From Polaromonas sp. YR568 (GTDB lineage Bacteria > Pseudomonadota > Gammaproteobacteria > Burkholderiales > Burkholderiaceae_C): 64,000 nucleotides of DNA. Where the stretch lies: contig CAMCUN010000001.1 in NCBI GenBank assembly GCA_945878995.1, positions 1-64,000 on the forward strand, read 5' to 3'. Below, one piece after another: positions 44,168-52,761 of the stretch. The translations under genes were made by a program, and so were the position numbers. The notes below the pieces were generated by a model. The model saw only the letters and a program-made list of their open reading frames with translations, had not been told where the DNA came from and did no database searches. The stretch's first letter is position 1. Each line of letters opens with the position of its first letter.

Positions 44168-45280
44168 TTAGGCCGCGTTTTGTGCCTGGGCCAGGGTGGG
44201 GTAGTCGTTATAGCCGTCGGGGCCACCGCCGTAAAAACGCCTGGTGATGGCTTTTTGGTAAGGCCCGCCTGCGTGTATGCGCTCGGGCAAGTCCGGGTTG
44301 GCCATCCACAGGCGGCCAAAGGACACGGCATCGATGGAGCCTTGGCGGATCAGCGTCTGCGCCGTCTCGGGGTCTATGCCGCCATTGGCGATGATGGGGC
44401 CGTCAAACACCGGGCGGGTCAGCGAGAGCATCTGGTCGCGGTCGAACTGACCGGCCCAGAAATTGGTGTCGGCCAGCTCCAGCCAGCCCATGCCATGTCG
44501 GGCCAGCTCGTCGACCAGGTAGCGGTAGGTGGGCACCGGGTCCGGATCGAGCGCGCCGTTGAAGGTAGTAAAGGGCGAAATGCGCATGCCCACGCGGCCG
44601 GCGGGGAACTCGGCAATCATGGCCCGCATGCACCGCAGCGCGAACTGCGCGCGCGCTTGCGGCGAGCCCCCGTAGTCATCGCTGCGCTGGTTCAGGTAGG
44701 GCGAGAGAAACTGGTGCGGCAGGTAGCCGTTGGCGGCATGGAGCTGCACGCCGTCAAAGCCCACCTCGCGCGCCGCGCGCGCCGCGCGGCCAAAGGCGGC
44801 GATGGTGTCTTCGATCTCGGCCACGGTCATGGCCCGCGAGGGGCTGGCGCTCTTTTTGCGGAAGATGCCTTGCTCGTCGCAACCCCAGACGGTGATCGCC
44901 TCGATGTTGTCGTTGACGCCCGATGGTGAGAGCGGCGGGTCGGGCTGCTCGCGGCTGTCGGCGGCCACCCGGCCGCCGTGCCAAAGCTGCAGCGCGATCT
45001 TGCCGCCGGCGAGGTGCACCCCATCGACCAGCAGTCGCCAGGCCTGGATCTGCTCGTCGGTGAAGATGCCTGGCGTGCACTCCCAGGCGTTGGAGCGCAG
45101 AGCCACGTTGGTGGCCTCGGCAATGATCAGCCCGGCGCCGGCGCGCTGCACATAGTGCTCGGTCATCATGGGTGTGGGCACCCGCTCGGGGGTGGCGCGC
45201 GAGCGGGTCAGCGGCGCCATCCAGATGCGGTTGCTCAGCGTCAGGTCGCCCAGTTGGAGAGTGGAAAACAAATCAGCCAT
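44168..45280 (-). CDS. Old yellow enzyme family alkene reductase
   Basis: This 370-residue FMN enzyme starts ADLFSTLQLGDLTLSNRIWM, with LTRSRA and the substrate/FMN motif HAANGYLPHQFLSPYLNQRSDDYGGS (His/Asn pair present) and the C-terminal ANGGIDPETAQ and GRLWMANPDL. It reduces activated C=C bonds with NAD(P)H. I used ATG 45280; the longer open frame upstream is not family-like. It lies 28 nt after the DUF1330 gene. Confidence 0.9.
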   Translation of the reverse strand: MADLFSTLQLGDLTLSNRIWMAPLTRSRATPERVPTPMMTEHYVQRAGAGLIIAEATNVALRSNAWECTPGIFTDEQIQAWRLLVDGVHLAGGKIALQLWHGGRVAADSREQPDPPLSPSGVNDNIEAITVWGCDEQGIFRKKSASPSRAMTVAEIEDTIAAFGRAARAAREVGFDGVQLHAANGYLPHQFLSPYLNQRSDDYGGSPQARAQFALRCMRAMIAEFPAGRVGMRISPFTTFNGALDPDPVPTYRYLVDELARHGMGWLELADTNFWAGQFDRDQMLSLTRPVFDGPIIANGGIDPETAQTLIRQGSIDAVSFGRLWMANPDLPERIHAGGPYQKAITRRFYGGGPDGYNDYPTLAQAQNAA

Positions 45281-45308
45281 GAGGGGAAAAACTCCGGGGT
45301 CAGACAAA

Positions 45309-45611
45309 TCAATAAAAAGTGGGCACGGCCCAGGCATCGACCTCGGCGCCGCCTTCGCGCAAGGGCTTGATCCGCGCGTAAGCATCGGAATGCCAAAAGG
45401 CCTTGAGCTGCTCCATGCTGGGAAACTCGAGCACGATGAGCCGTCGCCCGTCGTGCTCGCCTTCCATGACCTCCAGGTCGCGGCCAATGGCACGCACCTG
45501 GCCGCCGTGGGCGAGCATCAGCGTTTGCACGCCAGCTTGGTACTGCTTGTAGCGGGCCATGAAGGCGGGGTCGTCGCTGAGCTTGGCCTGGATGATGAAC
45601 AGGGCGGCCAT
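45309..45611 (-). CDS. DUF1330 family small protein
   Basis: The 100-residue protein of the dimeric alpha-beta-barrel superfamily has the pattern YKQYQAGVQTLMLAHGGQV then RLIVLEFPSMEQLKAFW, and YARIKPLREGGAE at the end. Function in the family is unknown; members often accompany catabolic genes. It sits 2 nt after the acyl-CoA ligase gene. Confidence 0.85.
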   Translation of the reverse strand: MAALFIIQAKLSDDPAFMARYKQYQAGVQTLMLAHGGQVRAIGRDLEVMEGEHDGRRLIVLEFPSMEQLKAFWHSDAYARIKPLREGGAEVDAWAVPTFY

Positions 45612-45613
45612 GG

Positions 45614-47158
45614 TCAGGGCAAAGGCTGCTGAAGTTGCGACATCAAAAGATCCTTGAGCTTGCCGCGTTCGACCTTGCCAGTGGGGTTGGCCGGAATCAC
45701 GTCAATGAAAAAGTAGTGGCGCGGCCGCTTGAAGTCGGCGAGGTCTGCGTGCTGCAGGCAAAAGGCATCCAGGGCCTGCGGATCGAGCGCGGCGTCCTTG
45801 CGCACGATGGCCGCGCACACCACCTGACCCCACTTGGCGCTGGGCAGGCCCACGGCCGCCGCGTCGGCCACGCCGGGGTGCTGAAACAAAATGTTCTCGA
45901 CCTCGGACGGGTGGATGTTCTCGCCGCCGCTCTTGATGGTGTGGTCCATGCGGCCCATGACAGTGATGAAGCCTTCTTCATCGGCCACCGCCGCATCACC
46001 TGAAAAGTACCAGCCGTGGCGCAAGGTCTCGGCGGTCTTCTCGGGCCTGCCCCAGTAGTGCGAAAACAAGCTGGGGCCGCGCGCAATGAGCTGGCCGATC
46101 TCGCCCTGCGCACAGACCTCCTCGGGGTCCACGCTGTCAGCGGGAACGACGCGCACCTCCATGTTGAGCGCGGCCTGGCCGACGCTGCCTAGCTTTTCAG
46201 GGCGGCGGCGGTAGTCGCACACGGTCACGGCCAGCGCCTCGGTGGAGCCGTAGACGTTGCCGAAGTAGTCGGGAAACAAGGCCATGCACTTGCGTGTCAC
46301 GTCGTCGGCCAGGGTCTGCCCGCCGAAAAAGCCGCAGCGCAGGCTGCTCAGGTCGTAGCGGCTCAAGTCGGCGGCCACCAGCATCACCATCTGCGTGGGC
46401 ACGCCATGCAGCACGGTGATTTTCTCGGCTTCGACCAGCGAGAGCGTTTCATGCACATCAAAGCCGCGGGTCAGCACGTTGGTGCCGCCTATCTGGATGA
46501 AAGGCATGAGCTGCAGGTGGAACTGCGCAATATGGAACAGCGGCTTGTTGTGCAGGATCACGTCTTCGTGCCGAAAGCCCACCTCGATGGCCATGGTCAT
46601 GCTGCCCATGACCTCGGCCAGGTGCGAGCGCACCACGCCCTTGGGCCGGCCGGTGGTGCCCGAGGTGTACATGATCAGCGCGGCATCGTGCCCGTCGACC
46701 GCCACCACGGGTTCAATGTCCTGACCCTGGGCCACGAAATCCTCGAAGCCGATTTCGCCATCCTCAATGTGGTCGCCGATGTAAATGAGTTTTTCCAGTT
46801 GGAGCTGCGACTTGATGGCGTTGACCGGCTCGCGCAGGGCTTGCTCAAAAACCAGCATGCGGGCGCCGCAGTCCTCAATGATGTAGCGCACTTCGTTGGC
46901 CGCCAACCTGTAGTTGATGGGCACGGGAATCGCGCCCAGCTTCATCAGCGCATAAAAGCCGGTGATCTGCTGGGGCAGGTTGTAGGTGAAAAAGGCGACG
47001 CGGTCGCCTTTGCGCACGCCGCTGGCGGCAAAGGCGCTGGCTGTGCGGTTGACCCAGGCATTCCATTGGCCATAGGTCCAGCGCTGGCCTTCAAACACCA
47101 GGCCGATTTTGCGGGGCCATTTGAGGGCCGATTGGGTCAGTGTGTCTGCGAGGTTCAT
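45614..47158 (-). CDS. AMP-forming acyl-CoA synthetase
   Basis: The 514-residue ligase has the P-loop YTSGTTGRPKGVVRSH (near 171-186), VYGSTEALAVT, the hinge GRMDHTIKSGGENIHPSEVE and the C-terminal NPTGKVERGKL with catalytic lysine. It converts a carboxylic acid to acyl-CoA and could be the entry enzyme for the acid imported by the LivHMG/LivK/LivF transporter. It is distinct from the ligase at 280. Confidence 0.92.
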   Translation of the reverse strand: MNLADTLTQSALKWPRKIGLVFEGQRWTYGQWNAWVNRTASAFAASGVRKGDRVAFFTYNLPQQITGFYALMKLGAIPVPINYRLAANEVRYIIEDCGARMLVFEQALREPVNAIKSQLQLEKLIYIGDHIEDGEIGFEDFVAQGQDIEPVVAVDGHDAALIMYTSGTTGRPKGVVRSHLAEVMGSMTMAIEVGFRHEDVILHNKPLFHIAQFHLQLMPFIQIGGTNVLTRGFDVHETLSLVEAEKITVLHGVPTQMVMLVAADLSRYDLSSLRCGFFGGQTLADDVTRKCMALFPDYFGNVYGSTEALAVTVCDYRRRPEKLGSVGQAALNMEVRVVPADSVDPEEVCAQGEIGQLIARGPSLFSHYWGRPEKTAETLRHGWYFSGDAAVADEEGFITVMGRMDHTIKSGGENIHPSEVENILFQHPGVADAAAVGLPSAKWGQVVCAAIVRKDAALDPQALDAFCLQHADLADFKRPRHYFFIDVIPANPTGKVERGKLKDLLMSQLQQPLP

Positions 47159-47179
47159 GCTTGGCTCTCTAAGATGGGG

Positions 47180-47779
47180 TCAAGGCGCAGCGAGATCGCT
47201 GGACAAGCGAGCCCAGAAAGCGGGCTCCAGCGCGGCGTCCACCGTGCTCAGGTCCAGTTCGTCAAAAGGCGGGGTGCGGGAGCCAAGCGCTGCGCGCAGC
47301 GCAGGCGACAGCAGCCACTGGCTCATGCCCGCATGCTCAAAGACACGCGGCGCCCGCCCCAGGCCCAGGAAGTCGGTGGCAGGCAAGCCCTGCCAAGAAG
47401 GGCGGTGGCAAATGCCGGTGGCGGGCTTGCCGCGCGACGGGCCCGCCTGCCAGCGCGGGCGGCCGTGAAAGCGCGCGCAGGCCAGGCAGCCGCGTTCAGA
47501 GAAAGTGCGCTGGCGCAGGGTGTGGGCGGGCACAAAGCCATGCTCCTGGGCGTGCCACTGCCGCTCGTTGATGGCCAGATCGCCGCTGAGCAGCAAAAAG
47601 TCCTCGTCCACCTCGTAGTGGCCTGGCCGCAGGCGCTGCCAGTCGGCCGGAAACAGGACCAAGGCCCAGAAATGATCGCTTGCCAAGGTCTTGAGCGGGG
47701 CCAGGCGCACCGGGCCTGTGGCATCGGGCATGGCCATGTCTTGCCAGAGGAGGTCTGAGTGGGTCAGTGAGGCTGGCAT
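47180..47779 (-). CDS. Probable cupin-like protein of unknown function
   Basis: This 199-residue protein resembles ChrR/DUF4437-type cupins (YEVDEDFLLLSGDLAINER, then RTFSERGCLACARFHGRPRW), but I cannot place it firmly. No signal peptide or membrane segment is seen. It starts 3 nt after the hotdog gene ends. Two Cys in SERGCLACARF might bind metal. The function is unknown. Confidence 0.6.
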   Translation of the reverse strand: MPASLTHSDLLWQDMAMPDATGPVRLAPLKTLASDHFWALVLFPADWQRLRPGHYEVDEDFLLLSGDLAINERQWHAQEHGFVPAHTLRQRTFSERGCLACARFHGRPRWQAGPSRGKPATGICHRPSWQGLPATDFLGLGRAPRVFEHAGMSQWLLSPALRAALGSRTPPFDELDLSTVDAALEPAFWARLSSDLAAP

Positions 47780-47782
47780 GGC

Positions 47783-48211
47783 TCAGGCTTGCCCCAGGCG
47801 CAGCTCGCTGCTGGCCTGCGCGATCAAACGTTCGCCGCAGTGCAACTGTTGCTCGATGTGCACCACCCACTGGCCACCCTGCTCTTCAACGGCCGTGACC
47901 TGGCCGCTGGCCACCAGGTGGTCGCCGGCAAAGGCCATGGACTTCATCTTCAGGCCCATGCGCGCCAAAAAGGCCTGGGGGCCGGCCCAGCGCATGGCCT
48001 CTCGCGCGAAGACCGCGCCAAAGGCCTGGCCGTCTATGAGCAGGCCAGGTAGTTGCTTGGCTTTGGCATGGGCTTGGTCGTAATGCAGGCGGTGCCAGTC
48101 CCAGGTGGCCGCACCATAGGCCACCAGGTCCACCTCGGTGAAGGTCTGGCCGTGCTCGGGCAGGGCCTGCCCGGCTTGCAATTGGCGGGGGTCAAGACTG
48201 GGTCTGAGCAT
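47783..48211 (-). CDS. MaoC-like dehydratase, catalytic subunit
   Basis: The 142-residue hotdog protein begins MLRPSLDPRQLQAGQALPEH at ATG 48211, which overlaps the preceding hotdog gene by 20 nt. The segment ATWDWHRLHYDQAHA supplies Asp and His in place of the usual D-x-N-P-x-H. It likely pairs with the product of the gene just upstream, as in mesaconyl-C4-CoA hydratase or HTD2-type two-part dehydratases. Confidence 0.75.
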   Translation of the reverse strand: MLRPSLDPRQLQAGQALPEHGQTFTEVDLVAYGAATWDWHRLHYDQAHAKAKQLPGLLIDGQAFGAVFAREAMRWAGPQAFLARMGLKMKSMAFAGDHLVASGQVTAVEEQGGQWVVHIEQQLHCGERLIAQASSELRLGQA

Positions 48212-48704
48212 GGGGCTGCAAGGGTTGGAAGACCAGGGTTTCACGGTTGGTGGCCACGGTGTGGCCTTGCGCGTCGGTGTAGGTGGCCACGGACATCACG
48301 AACAGCTGCGTGCCACCGCGAGATGCAGGCTTTTCCACCATGCTCTCCAGCGTCCAGGTCACCGAGATGCGGTCGGTGGCCAGCACGGGGCGCTCAAAGC
48401 TGTAGTCGTTGCCGGCGCGGATCATGCGGCAGCCGGGCACCGGCAAGTGCCACTCGTGGCCAATATAGCCTTCGGCGTCGGGCGCGCGGTGCGCGTACTG
48501 GCAGGTCTCGCACACCAGTGTGGGTGGCGCGATCACGCCGGCATGGCCCGCCTCTTGCGCATAGGCCTCATCAAGGTAGAGCGGGTTGTCGTCCTGCATC
48601 GCCAGGGCAAAGTAGCGGATGGAGGCATGGCCCAGGGCCTCGCGCGCCGGGTAGTGCACCTGGCGGCCGACCAGCGCTTGCAGTTCGGGGGTGAGCAAGG
48701 CCAT
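48192..48704 (-). CDS. FAS1-like/MaoC N-terminal hotdog subunit
   Basis: The 170-residue protein has the typical N-terminal-half pattern ASIRYFALAMQDDNPLYLDE, then AGVIAPPTLVCE, then RAGNDYSFERPVLATDRI. The catalytic His of MaoC is missing (DDNPLYLDEAYA), so activity would depend on the partner encoded next. The ATG follows the triple-RidA stop by 3 nt. A heteromeric acyl-CoA hydratase/dehydratase is the best guess. Confidence 0.78.
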   Translation of the reverse strand: MALLTPELQALVGRQVHYPAREALGHASIRYFALAMQDDNPLYLDEAYAQEAGHAGVIAPPTLVCETCQYAHRAPDAEGYIGHEWHLPVPGCRMIRAGNDYSFERPVLATDRISVTWTLESMVEKPASRGGTQLFVMSVATYTDAQGHTVATNRETLVFQPLQPHAQTQS

Positions 48705-48707
48705 GGC

Positions 48708-49871
48708 TCAATCCAATATGGCAAAAGGATCGACCTCGATCTTCATCTCTGGGCGCAAGAGCGCTTGGCAGATCAGGCCGGTCGATGCCGGGTAAGGCGT
48801 GCGCAAGAGGGCTGCACGCACGCCGGCCACGTTGCGGTAGTCGGCCAGGGCGTTGGGCGTGACGTACTCGATGGTCTTGACCAGGTGCTCGGGCCCAGCC
48901 CCCGCAGCCTCCAGCACCTTGAGGATGTTGCGGTAGGTGTAGTCGGCCTGGGCCACCACGTCGTCCTCGTGCAGCACGCGCTCGGTGGCTGGGTCCAGCG
49001 AGCCCTGGCCGGACATGAACAGCATCTTGCCGGCCTTGACCGCCGGGCTGTAGCTGAGTTTGTCGTAGCGCGACCAGCCCGGGTTGATGCACTCTAGCGT
49101 GTCGCGCGAGGCGATAAAGTCATATTGGATCAGCGCCTCGGGATGCACCAAGCGCGGCATCATCAGGCCGGCCGCGCCGGGGTAGATGGGCCCCAGGTGC
49201 TGTTTGCGGATGCGGCCCGTGCCCTTGTACTGGGCCAGGCCATCGGCGGTGAGGTAGTCCACGGTCTTGACCACGTTGTGAAAGCCCAGGCCCAGGGCGG
49301 CCAGCATCTTGCCGGCTTTTTCAAAGATGTAGGCGGTCTGCGCGACGATGTCGCCCGCGCCGACGATGCGGCCTTGCGCATCGACCGGCTGTATGGTGGG
49401 CAGGTAGACAATGCCGGCCGAATCGCGCCCGGGCGAGGCCGAGCCCACGTCGGTGGCCGCGCCCATGGGGCCAGCGGTGACCTCGATTTCGATGAAGGCT
49501 TCTGGCCGCAGCAAGCTTTTGACCGGCACGGTATGCACCGTGGGCTGGTGCGCGCCAAAGACCTCGGCACGCACCGCAGCGGCCTCGGCATAGCGCTCTA
49601 TGCCTTCGGGCCGCACGTACTCGACGATGCGCGTCACATCGCCATAGCCCATGCCCGCAGCTTCGAGGATGACACCGATCTTGGCGTAAACGGTGCGCAC
49701 CTGGTCGGTCATGCCGCCGCGCACCACGATTTTCTTGGCCACCGGGTCGTATTCGGAAGCGGTGTGGCCTGACAGGTAAGCGCCGCGGCCCGTGCTCAAG
49801 CCCAAAGAAAAGGAGTAACGGGCGTAGTCGAACCAGGGAAAGTGCGCGGGGGTGATGGCTTGGAAGGGCAT
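48708..49871 (-). CDS. Triple RidA-domain protein
   Basis: The 387-residue protein starts MPFQAITPAHFPWFDYARYS at ATG 49871; the longer open frame upstream is antisense to the hydrolase gene. It contains three RidA/YjgF folds: about 10-130 (with GAYLSGHTASEYDP and IEIEVTAGP), 145-255 (GIVYLPTIQPVDAQGRI and IQYDFIASR) and 265-387 (KMLFMSGQGSLDP and KIEVDPFA). Canonical RidA uses an Arg in the ARTTV segment to hydrolyse enamines; the three sites here read QPTVHTV, YPGAAGL and YPASTGL, all without that Arg. It may bind or convert a pathway intermediate rather than act as a deaminase. Confidence 0.85.
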   Translation of the reverse strand: MPFQAITPAHFPWFDYARYSFSLGLSTGRGAYLSGHTASEYDPVAKKIVVRGGMTDQVRTVYAKIGVILEAAGMGYGDVTRIVEYVRPEGIERYAEAAAVRAEVFGAHQPTVHTVPVKSLLRPEAFIEIEVTAGPMGAATDVGSASPGRDSAGIVYLPTIQPVDAQGRIVGAGDIVAQTAYIFEKAGKMLAALGLGFHNVVKTVDYLTADGLAQYKGTGRIRKQHLGPIYPGAAGLMMPRLVHPEALIQYDFIASRDTLECINPGWSRYDKLSYSPAVKAGKMLFMSGQGSLDPATERVLHEDDVVAQADYTYRNILKVLEAAGAGPEHLVKTIEYVTPNALADYRNVAGVRAALLRTPYPASTGLICQALLRPEMKIEVDPFAILD

Positions 49872-49897
49872 GGCAATGAGGGTTGGAGGTCGGATGT

Positions 49898-51565
49898 TTA
49901 AATGGGCTGGCTGCGCCACCATTGGCACAGGCCTTCGGTGTGTTGCTCGGCCGGGCAGGCCTGGGCAGGACTCAGGCCTGCCGGGGGATTCAGGCTCAGG
50001 TGGGCATAGGTGTCGCGCTCGCTGCTCAGGCACAGCCACGGGGCCTGCAAGCGGGGCAAAAGGCCTGCCCAGTCGCAGGTCCAGTTCGCTCGCCAGGCGC
50101 CGGCGTAGCTTTCGGGTTGCTTCATGGCTTCGAGCACGCGCGCGTTCAGACGCGCAGGCTCGATGTTCGAGGGCTGCGGTTTTTTGTGGGCGTGGCGCCG
50201 CTCGTACCAGGGCCACCACAGCTCGGCGTCGCGCAGGTGGTGCCAGGCACGCAGCCAGTGCGCGCCTTCCGAACTGGGCAGGACATCGGGAATACCTTGG
50301 GAAAGCAGTTGATCGCGGAGGGCGTCCTCCACCCACAAGGGTGCGTCCAGCACCACCGAGCGCACGCGTGCTGGCTGATGCACGGCCAGCGCGCAGGCCA
50401 GTGCGGCGCCGCCCTGGTGGCCCCACACATGAACCTGCGCAATGCCCATCTGGTCCAGCACATGGCACACCGCGCGCAGCCAGCTCGCAGGGTCCTGCGG
50501 GTTGCCGGGCAGCGGGTCGGATTCACCGTGGCCGGGCAGGTCCAGGGCCAGCACGGGACGCTCTTGGCCAATGGCGAGCATGGCCTGCTCATACAGGCGT
50601 GAGGAGCCGGGCGCATGGTGCAGCACCAGCACCGGTGTGCCCGGCAGGTCCTCACCCGAGCGGCGCACGGCCAGTTGCGCGCCGTCCAAATCGACGTAGG
50701 ATTCGGTGAGGCGACCGGGCAAGGCCTGGCAAGCCACTGGCTCGGGCACGGGTGCACGGGCCGGGTGGCGCTCGAGCAGGCTCAACTCACAGGCGCTGGC
50801 CGCATCAAACTCGCGCGGCACCTCGGCCATCCACACACCCTCTGGGTAAAGGTGGCGGGTCAGGTACATGCTGTCTCCTGGCCGGTTGCCAAAGCACACC
50901 GGCACCTTGAGGTCTCCCACCACACCCAGGGCGCGATGGCGAAAGGGCGCGGCATAGCCCACGCGGTAACCGTCGCCAGCCTGCAGCATCTCCACCACGC
51001 CGCGATGCAGAAAGTCCAGTTCGGGCGCGTCGGTGTCCGAGCGGTTGGCGTCCTGTTGCTTGTTCCAGGGCCAGAACACATGCTGGTCGCGGTAACGAAA
51101 CCACAGGCGCAGCAGGTGAGCGCCGTCCCACTGCGGCACGATGGGCTCCAGGTAGGCCTCTAGCTGCGCGTCGGTGTAGGCCGCCGCAAAGACGGCAAAG
51201 CCGTCGGCCAGGGCCATGGCGCAGCGGTCTGGGTGGCGGGCGGCAAATTCCACGGCGATGGAGGCCCCGGTGTGACGGCCGTAGCTGGCCGCCTGCGCCA
51301 TGCCCAGAGCTGCCAAGGTGTCCGCCAGGGCGTCGGCGAAATCTTCGACCGACGGACTGGCCTGGGGCAGCGGGTCGGACAGGCCAAAGCCCGGGGTGTC
51401 AAAGGCCAAACAAGTAAAGCGCTGACCAAAGAGGGCCATCAGCGGCCGCATGACCTTGGACGAACAGGGCGAGGCATGCAGCATGGCCAGCGCCGGCCCC
51501 TGGCCCGCGCGCAAATAGTGCACCCGGCGCGAACCCACTGTGACGAAATGCTTGGTGACCCTCAT
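49898..51565 (-). CDS. Tandem alpha/beta-hydrolase fusion protein
   Basis: The 555-residue protein has two alpha/beta-hydrolase-like domains, about 1-290 and 290-555. Domain 1 has the elbow GRHTG (96-100) with His98 at the nucleophile position. Domain 2 has GHQGG (382-386) with Gln384 at that position. Both domains share RDxxxxWPW in the lid (RYRDQHVFWPW near 158-167 and HLRDAELWWPW later), showing internal duplication. No domain keeps the usual Ser/Asp/Cys. The start is ATG 51565, 10 nt after the acyl-CoA dehydrogenase stop. Function is unknown. Confidence 0.75.
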   Translation of the reverse strand: MRVTKHFVTVGSRRVHYLRAGQGPALAMLHASPCSSKVMRPLMALFGQRFTCLAFDTPGFGLSDPLPQASPSVEDFADALADTLAALGMAQAASYGRHTGASIAVEFAARHPDRCAMALADGFAVFAAAYTDAQLEAYLEPIVPQWDGAHLLRLWFRYRDQHVFWPWNKQQDANRSDTDAPELDFLHRGVVEMLQAGDGYRVGYAAPFRHRALGVVGDLKVPVCFGNRPGDSMYLTRHLYPEGVWMAEVPREFDAASACELSLLERHPARAPVPEPVACQALPGRLTESYVDLDGAQLAVRRSGEDLPGTPVLVLHHAPGSSRLYEQAMLAIGQERPVLALDLPGHGESDPLPGNPQDPASWLRAVCHVLDQMGIAQVHVWGHQGGAALACALAVHQPARVRSVVLDAPLWVEDALRDQLLSQGIPDVLPSSEGAHWLRAWHHLRDAELWWPWYERRHAHKKPQPSNIEPARLNARVLEAMKQPESYAGAWRANWTCDWAGLLPRLQAPWLCLSSERDTYAHLSLNPPAGLSPAQACPAEQHTEGLCQWWRSQPI

Positions 51566-51575
51566 TGCCAATGCC

Positions 51576-52733
51576 TCAATAGCTTTTGGGCAGACCCATG
51601 CGCTCGCCCAAAAAGTTCTTGACCATCTCATTGGAGATGGGGCTGAAGGGGCCGAGCCGGGCGTCGCGGAACAGCCGCTCCATGGGGCTTTCTTCCACCA
51701 GGCCGTAGCCGCCCAGCACACGCATGCACTTGTCGGTGGCGCGCAAGGCGGTTTCGGTGGCGGCGAGCTTGGCCATGGCCGCCTCGGTGGCACAGTCGCG
51801 CCCTTGGCTGAGCAGCCAGGCGGACTTGTAGGTGAGCAGGCGGATTTGCTCGAGCTCGGTGGCCACTTCGGCCAGCGGATGCTGCACGGCCTGGAACTGC
51901 CCGATGGGGCGGCCAAAGGCCTGCCTGTCCTTGGCGTATTGCAAGGCCTGGTCCAGCGCAGCGCTGGTGATGCCCACGTACATGGCCGCGCAGAGAATGC
52001 GCTCTTCGTCCAGGCTGGCCAGCAGGTGGTACCAACCCCGGCCGCGCTCACCGAGCACCGCGCCTTCCGGTGCGGTGGCGCCGTCGAGGAACACCTCGCA
52101 GGTGCAGGCTGCGCGCATGCCCATGAGCTCCAGGCGGCGAACCGTGACCCCGCTTTGCTGACGCGGCGTGAGCACCAGCGACAGGCCGCGGGCGCGCTTG
52201 CCCTCCTGCTCGGGCTCGGTGCGGCACAGCACCAAGATGGCATCGGCATCATCGGCCAGCGAGGTGTAGAGCTTTTGGCCCTGCACGGTCCATTGGCCTT
52301 GGTCCAGGCTGGCGCGGGTCTTCAGGGCCAAGACATCGGTGCCGCCGCCAGGCTCGCTCATGCCAAAGCCCATGAGGAACTCACCCCTGGTCAGCAGCGG
52401 CAGGTAGTGGGCCTTTTGCTCGGGCGTGCCCACCTCCATGAAGATGCGCGCGGTCATGGAAGTCAGCAGCCAGTCGGTGGCCAGGGAGGGGAAACGGCGC
52501 GACAGCTCCTCGCAGACGATGGCCCCCTGCACGATGTCGCCGCCGGCACCGCCATAGGCCTCGGGCACGCTGATGCCCAGCCAGCCTTGCGCGGCCAACT
52601 TGGGCCAGATGCTGCGTGGAATTTTTCGCGCTTGATCGTAAGTGCGTATGGTTTTTTCGGGCAGCTCGGCATCGAGGAAATGCCTCACGCTGTCGCGCAG
52701 TTGCTGGTGTTCTGGGAGCGTGTCGAAATTCAT
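51576..52733 (-). CDS. Acyl-CoA dehydrogenase
   Basis: The 385-residue flavoenzyme has the typical segments GWLGISVPEAYGGAGGD, MGFGMSEPGGGTDV (FAD/substrate), a central strand domain, and the C-terminal QFQAVQHPLAEVATELEQIR and VLGGYGLVEESPMERLFRD. It dehydrogenates an acyl-CoA to the 2-enoyl-CoA, feeding the hydratases downstream. It is separated from the double-cupin gene by 28 nt. Confidence 0.9.
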   Translation of the reverse strand: MNFDTLPEHQQLRDSVRHFLDAELPEKTIRTYDQARKIPRSIWPKLAAQGWLGISVPEAYGGAGGDIVQGAIVCEELSRRFPSLATDWLLTSMTARIFMEVGTPEQKAHYLPLLTRGEFLMGFGMSEPGGGTDVLALKTRASLDQGQWTVQGQKLYTSLADDADAILVLCRTEPEQEGKRARGLSLVLTPRQQSGVTVRRLELMGMRAACTCEVFLDGATAPEGAVLGERGRGWYHLLASLDEERILCAAMYVGITSAALDQALQYAKDRQAFGRPIGQFQAVQHPLAEVATELEQIRLLTYKSAWLLSQGRDCATEAAMAKLAATETALRATDKCMRVLGGYGLVEESPMERLFRDARLGPFSPISNEMVKNFLGERMGLPKSY

Positions 52734-52761
52734 GCGACTGTCCTTTGGGTTTGTTCGGTGC

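Noticed and set aside
42173-44929. A 918-codon open frame on the + strand
   Set aside because: It lies antisense to the well-supported PrpD, MaoC and old yellow enzyme genes, has a low-complexity His/Gly/Arg-rich composition and no recognisable domain. High-GC genes often leave such open antisense frames.
48708-50468. A 586-residue version of the triple-RidA protein
   Set aside because: The extension runs through the hydrolase gene in another frame and has an Arg/Pro-rich, non-family composition; ATG 49871 fits the first RidA domain.
49898-52252. A 784-residue version of the hydrolase protein
   Set aside because: The extra N-terminal 229 residues are antisense-frame translation of the acyl-CoA dehydrogenase gene and are low-complexity; ATG 51565 gives a normal hydrolase N-terminus.
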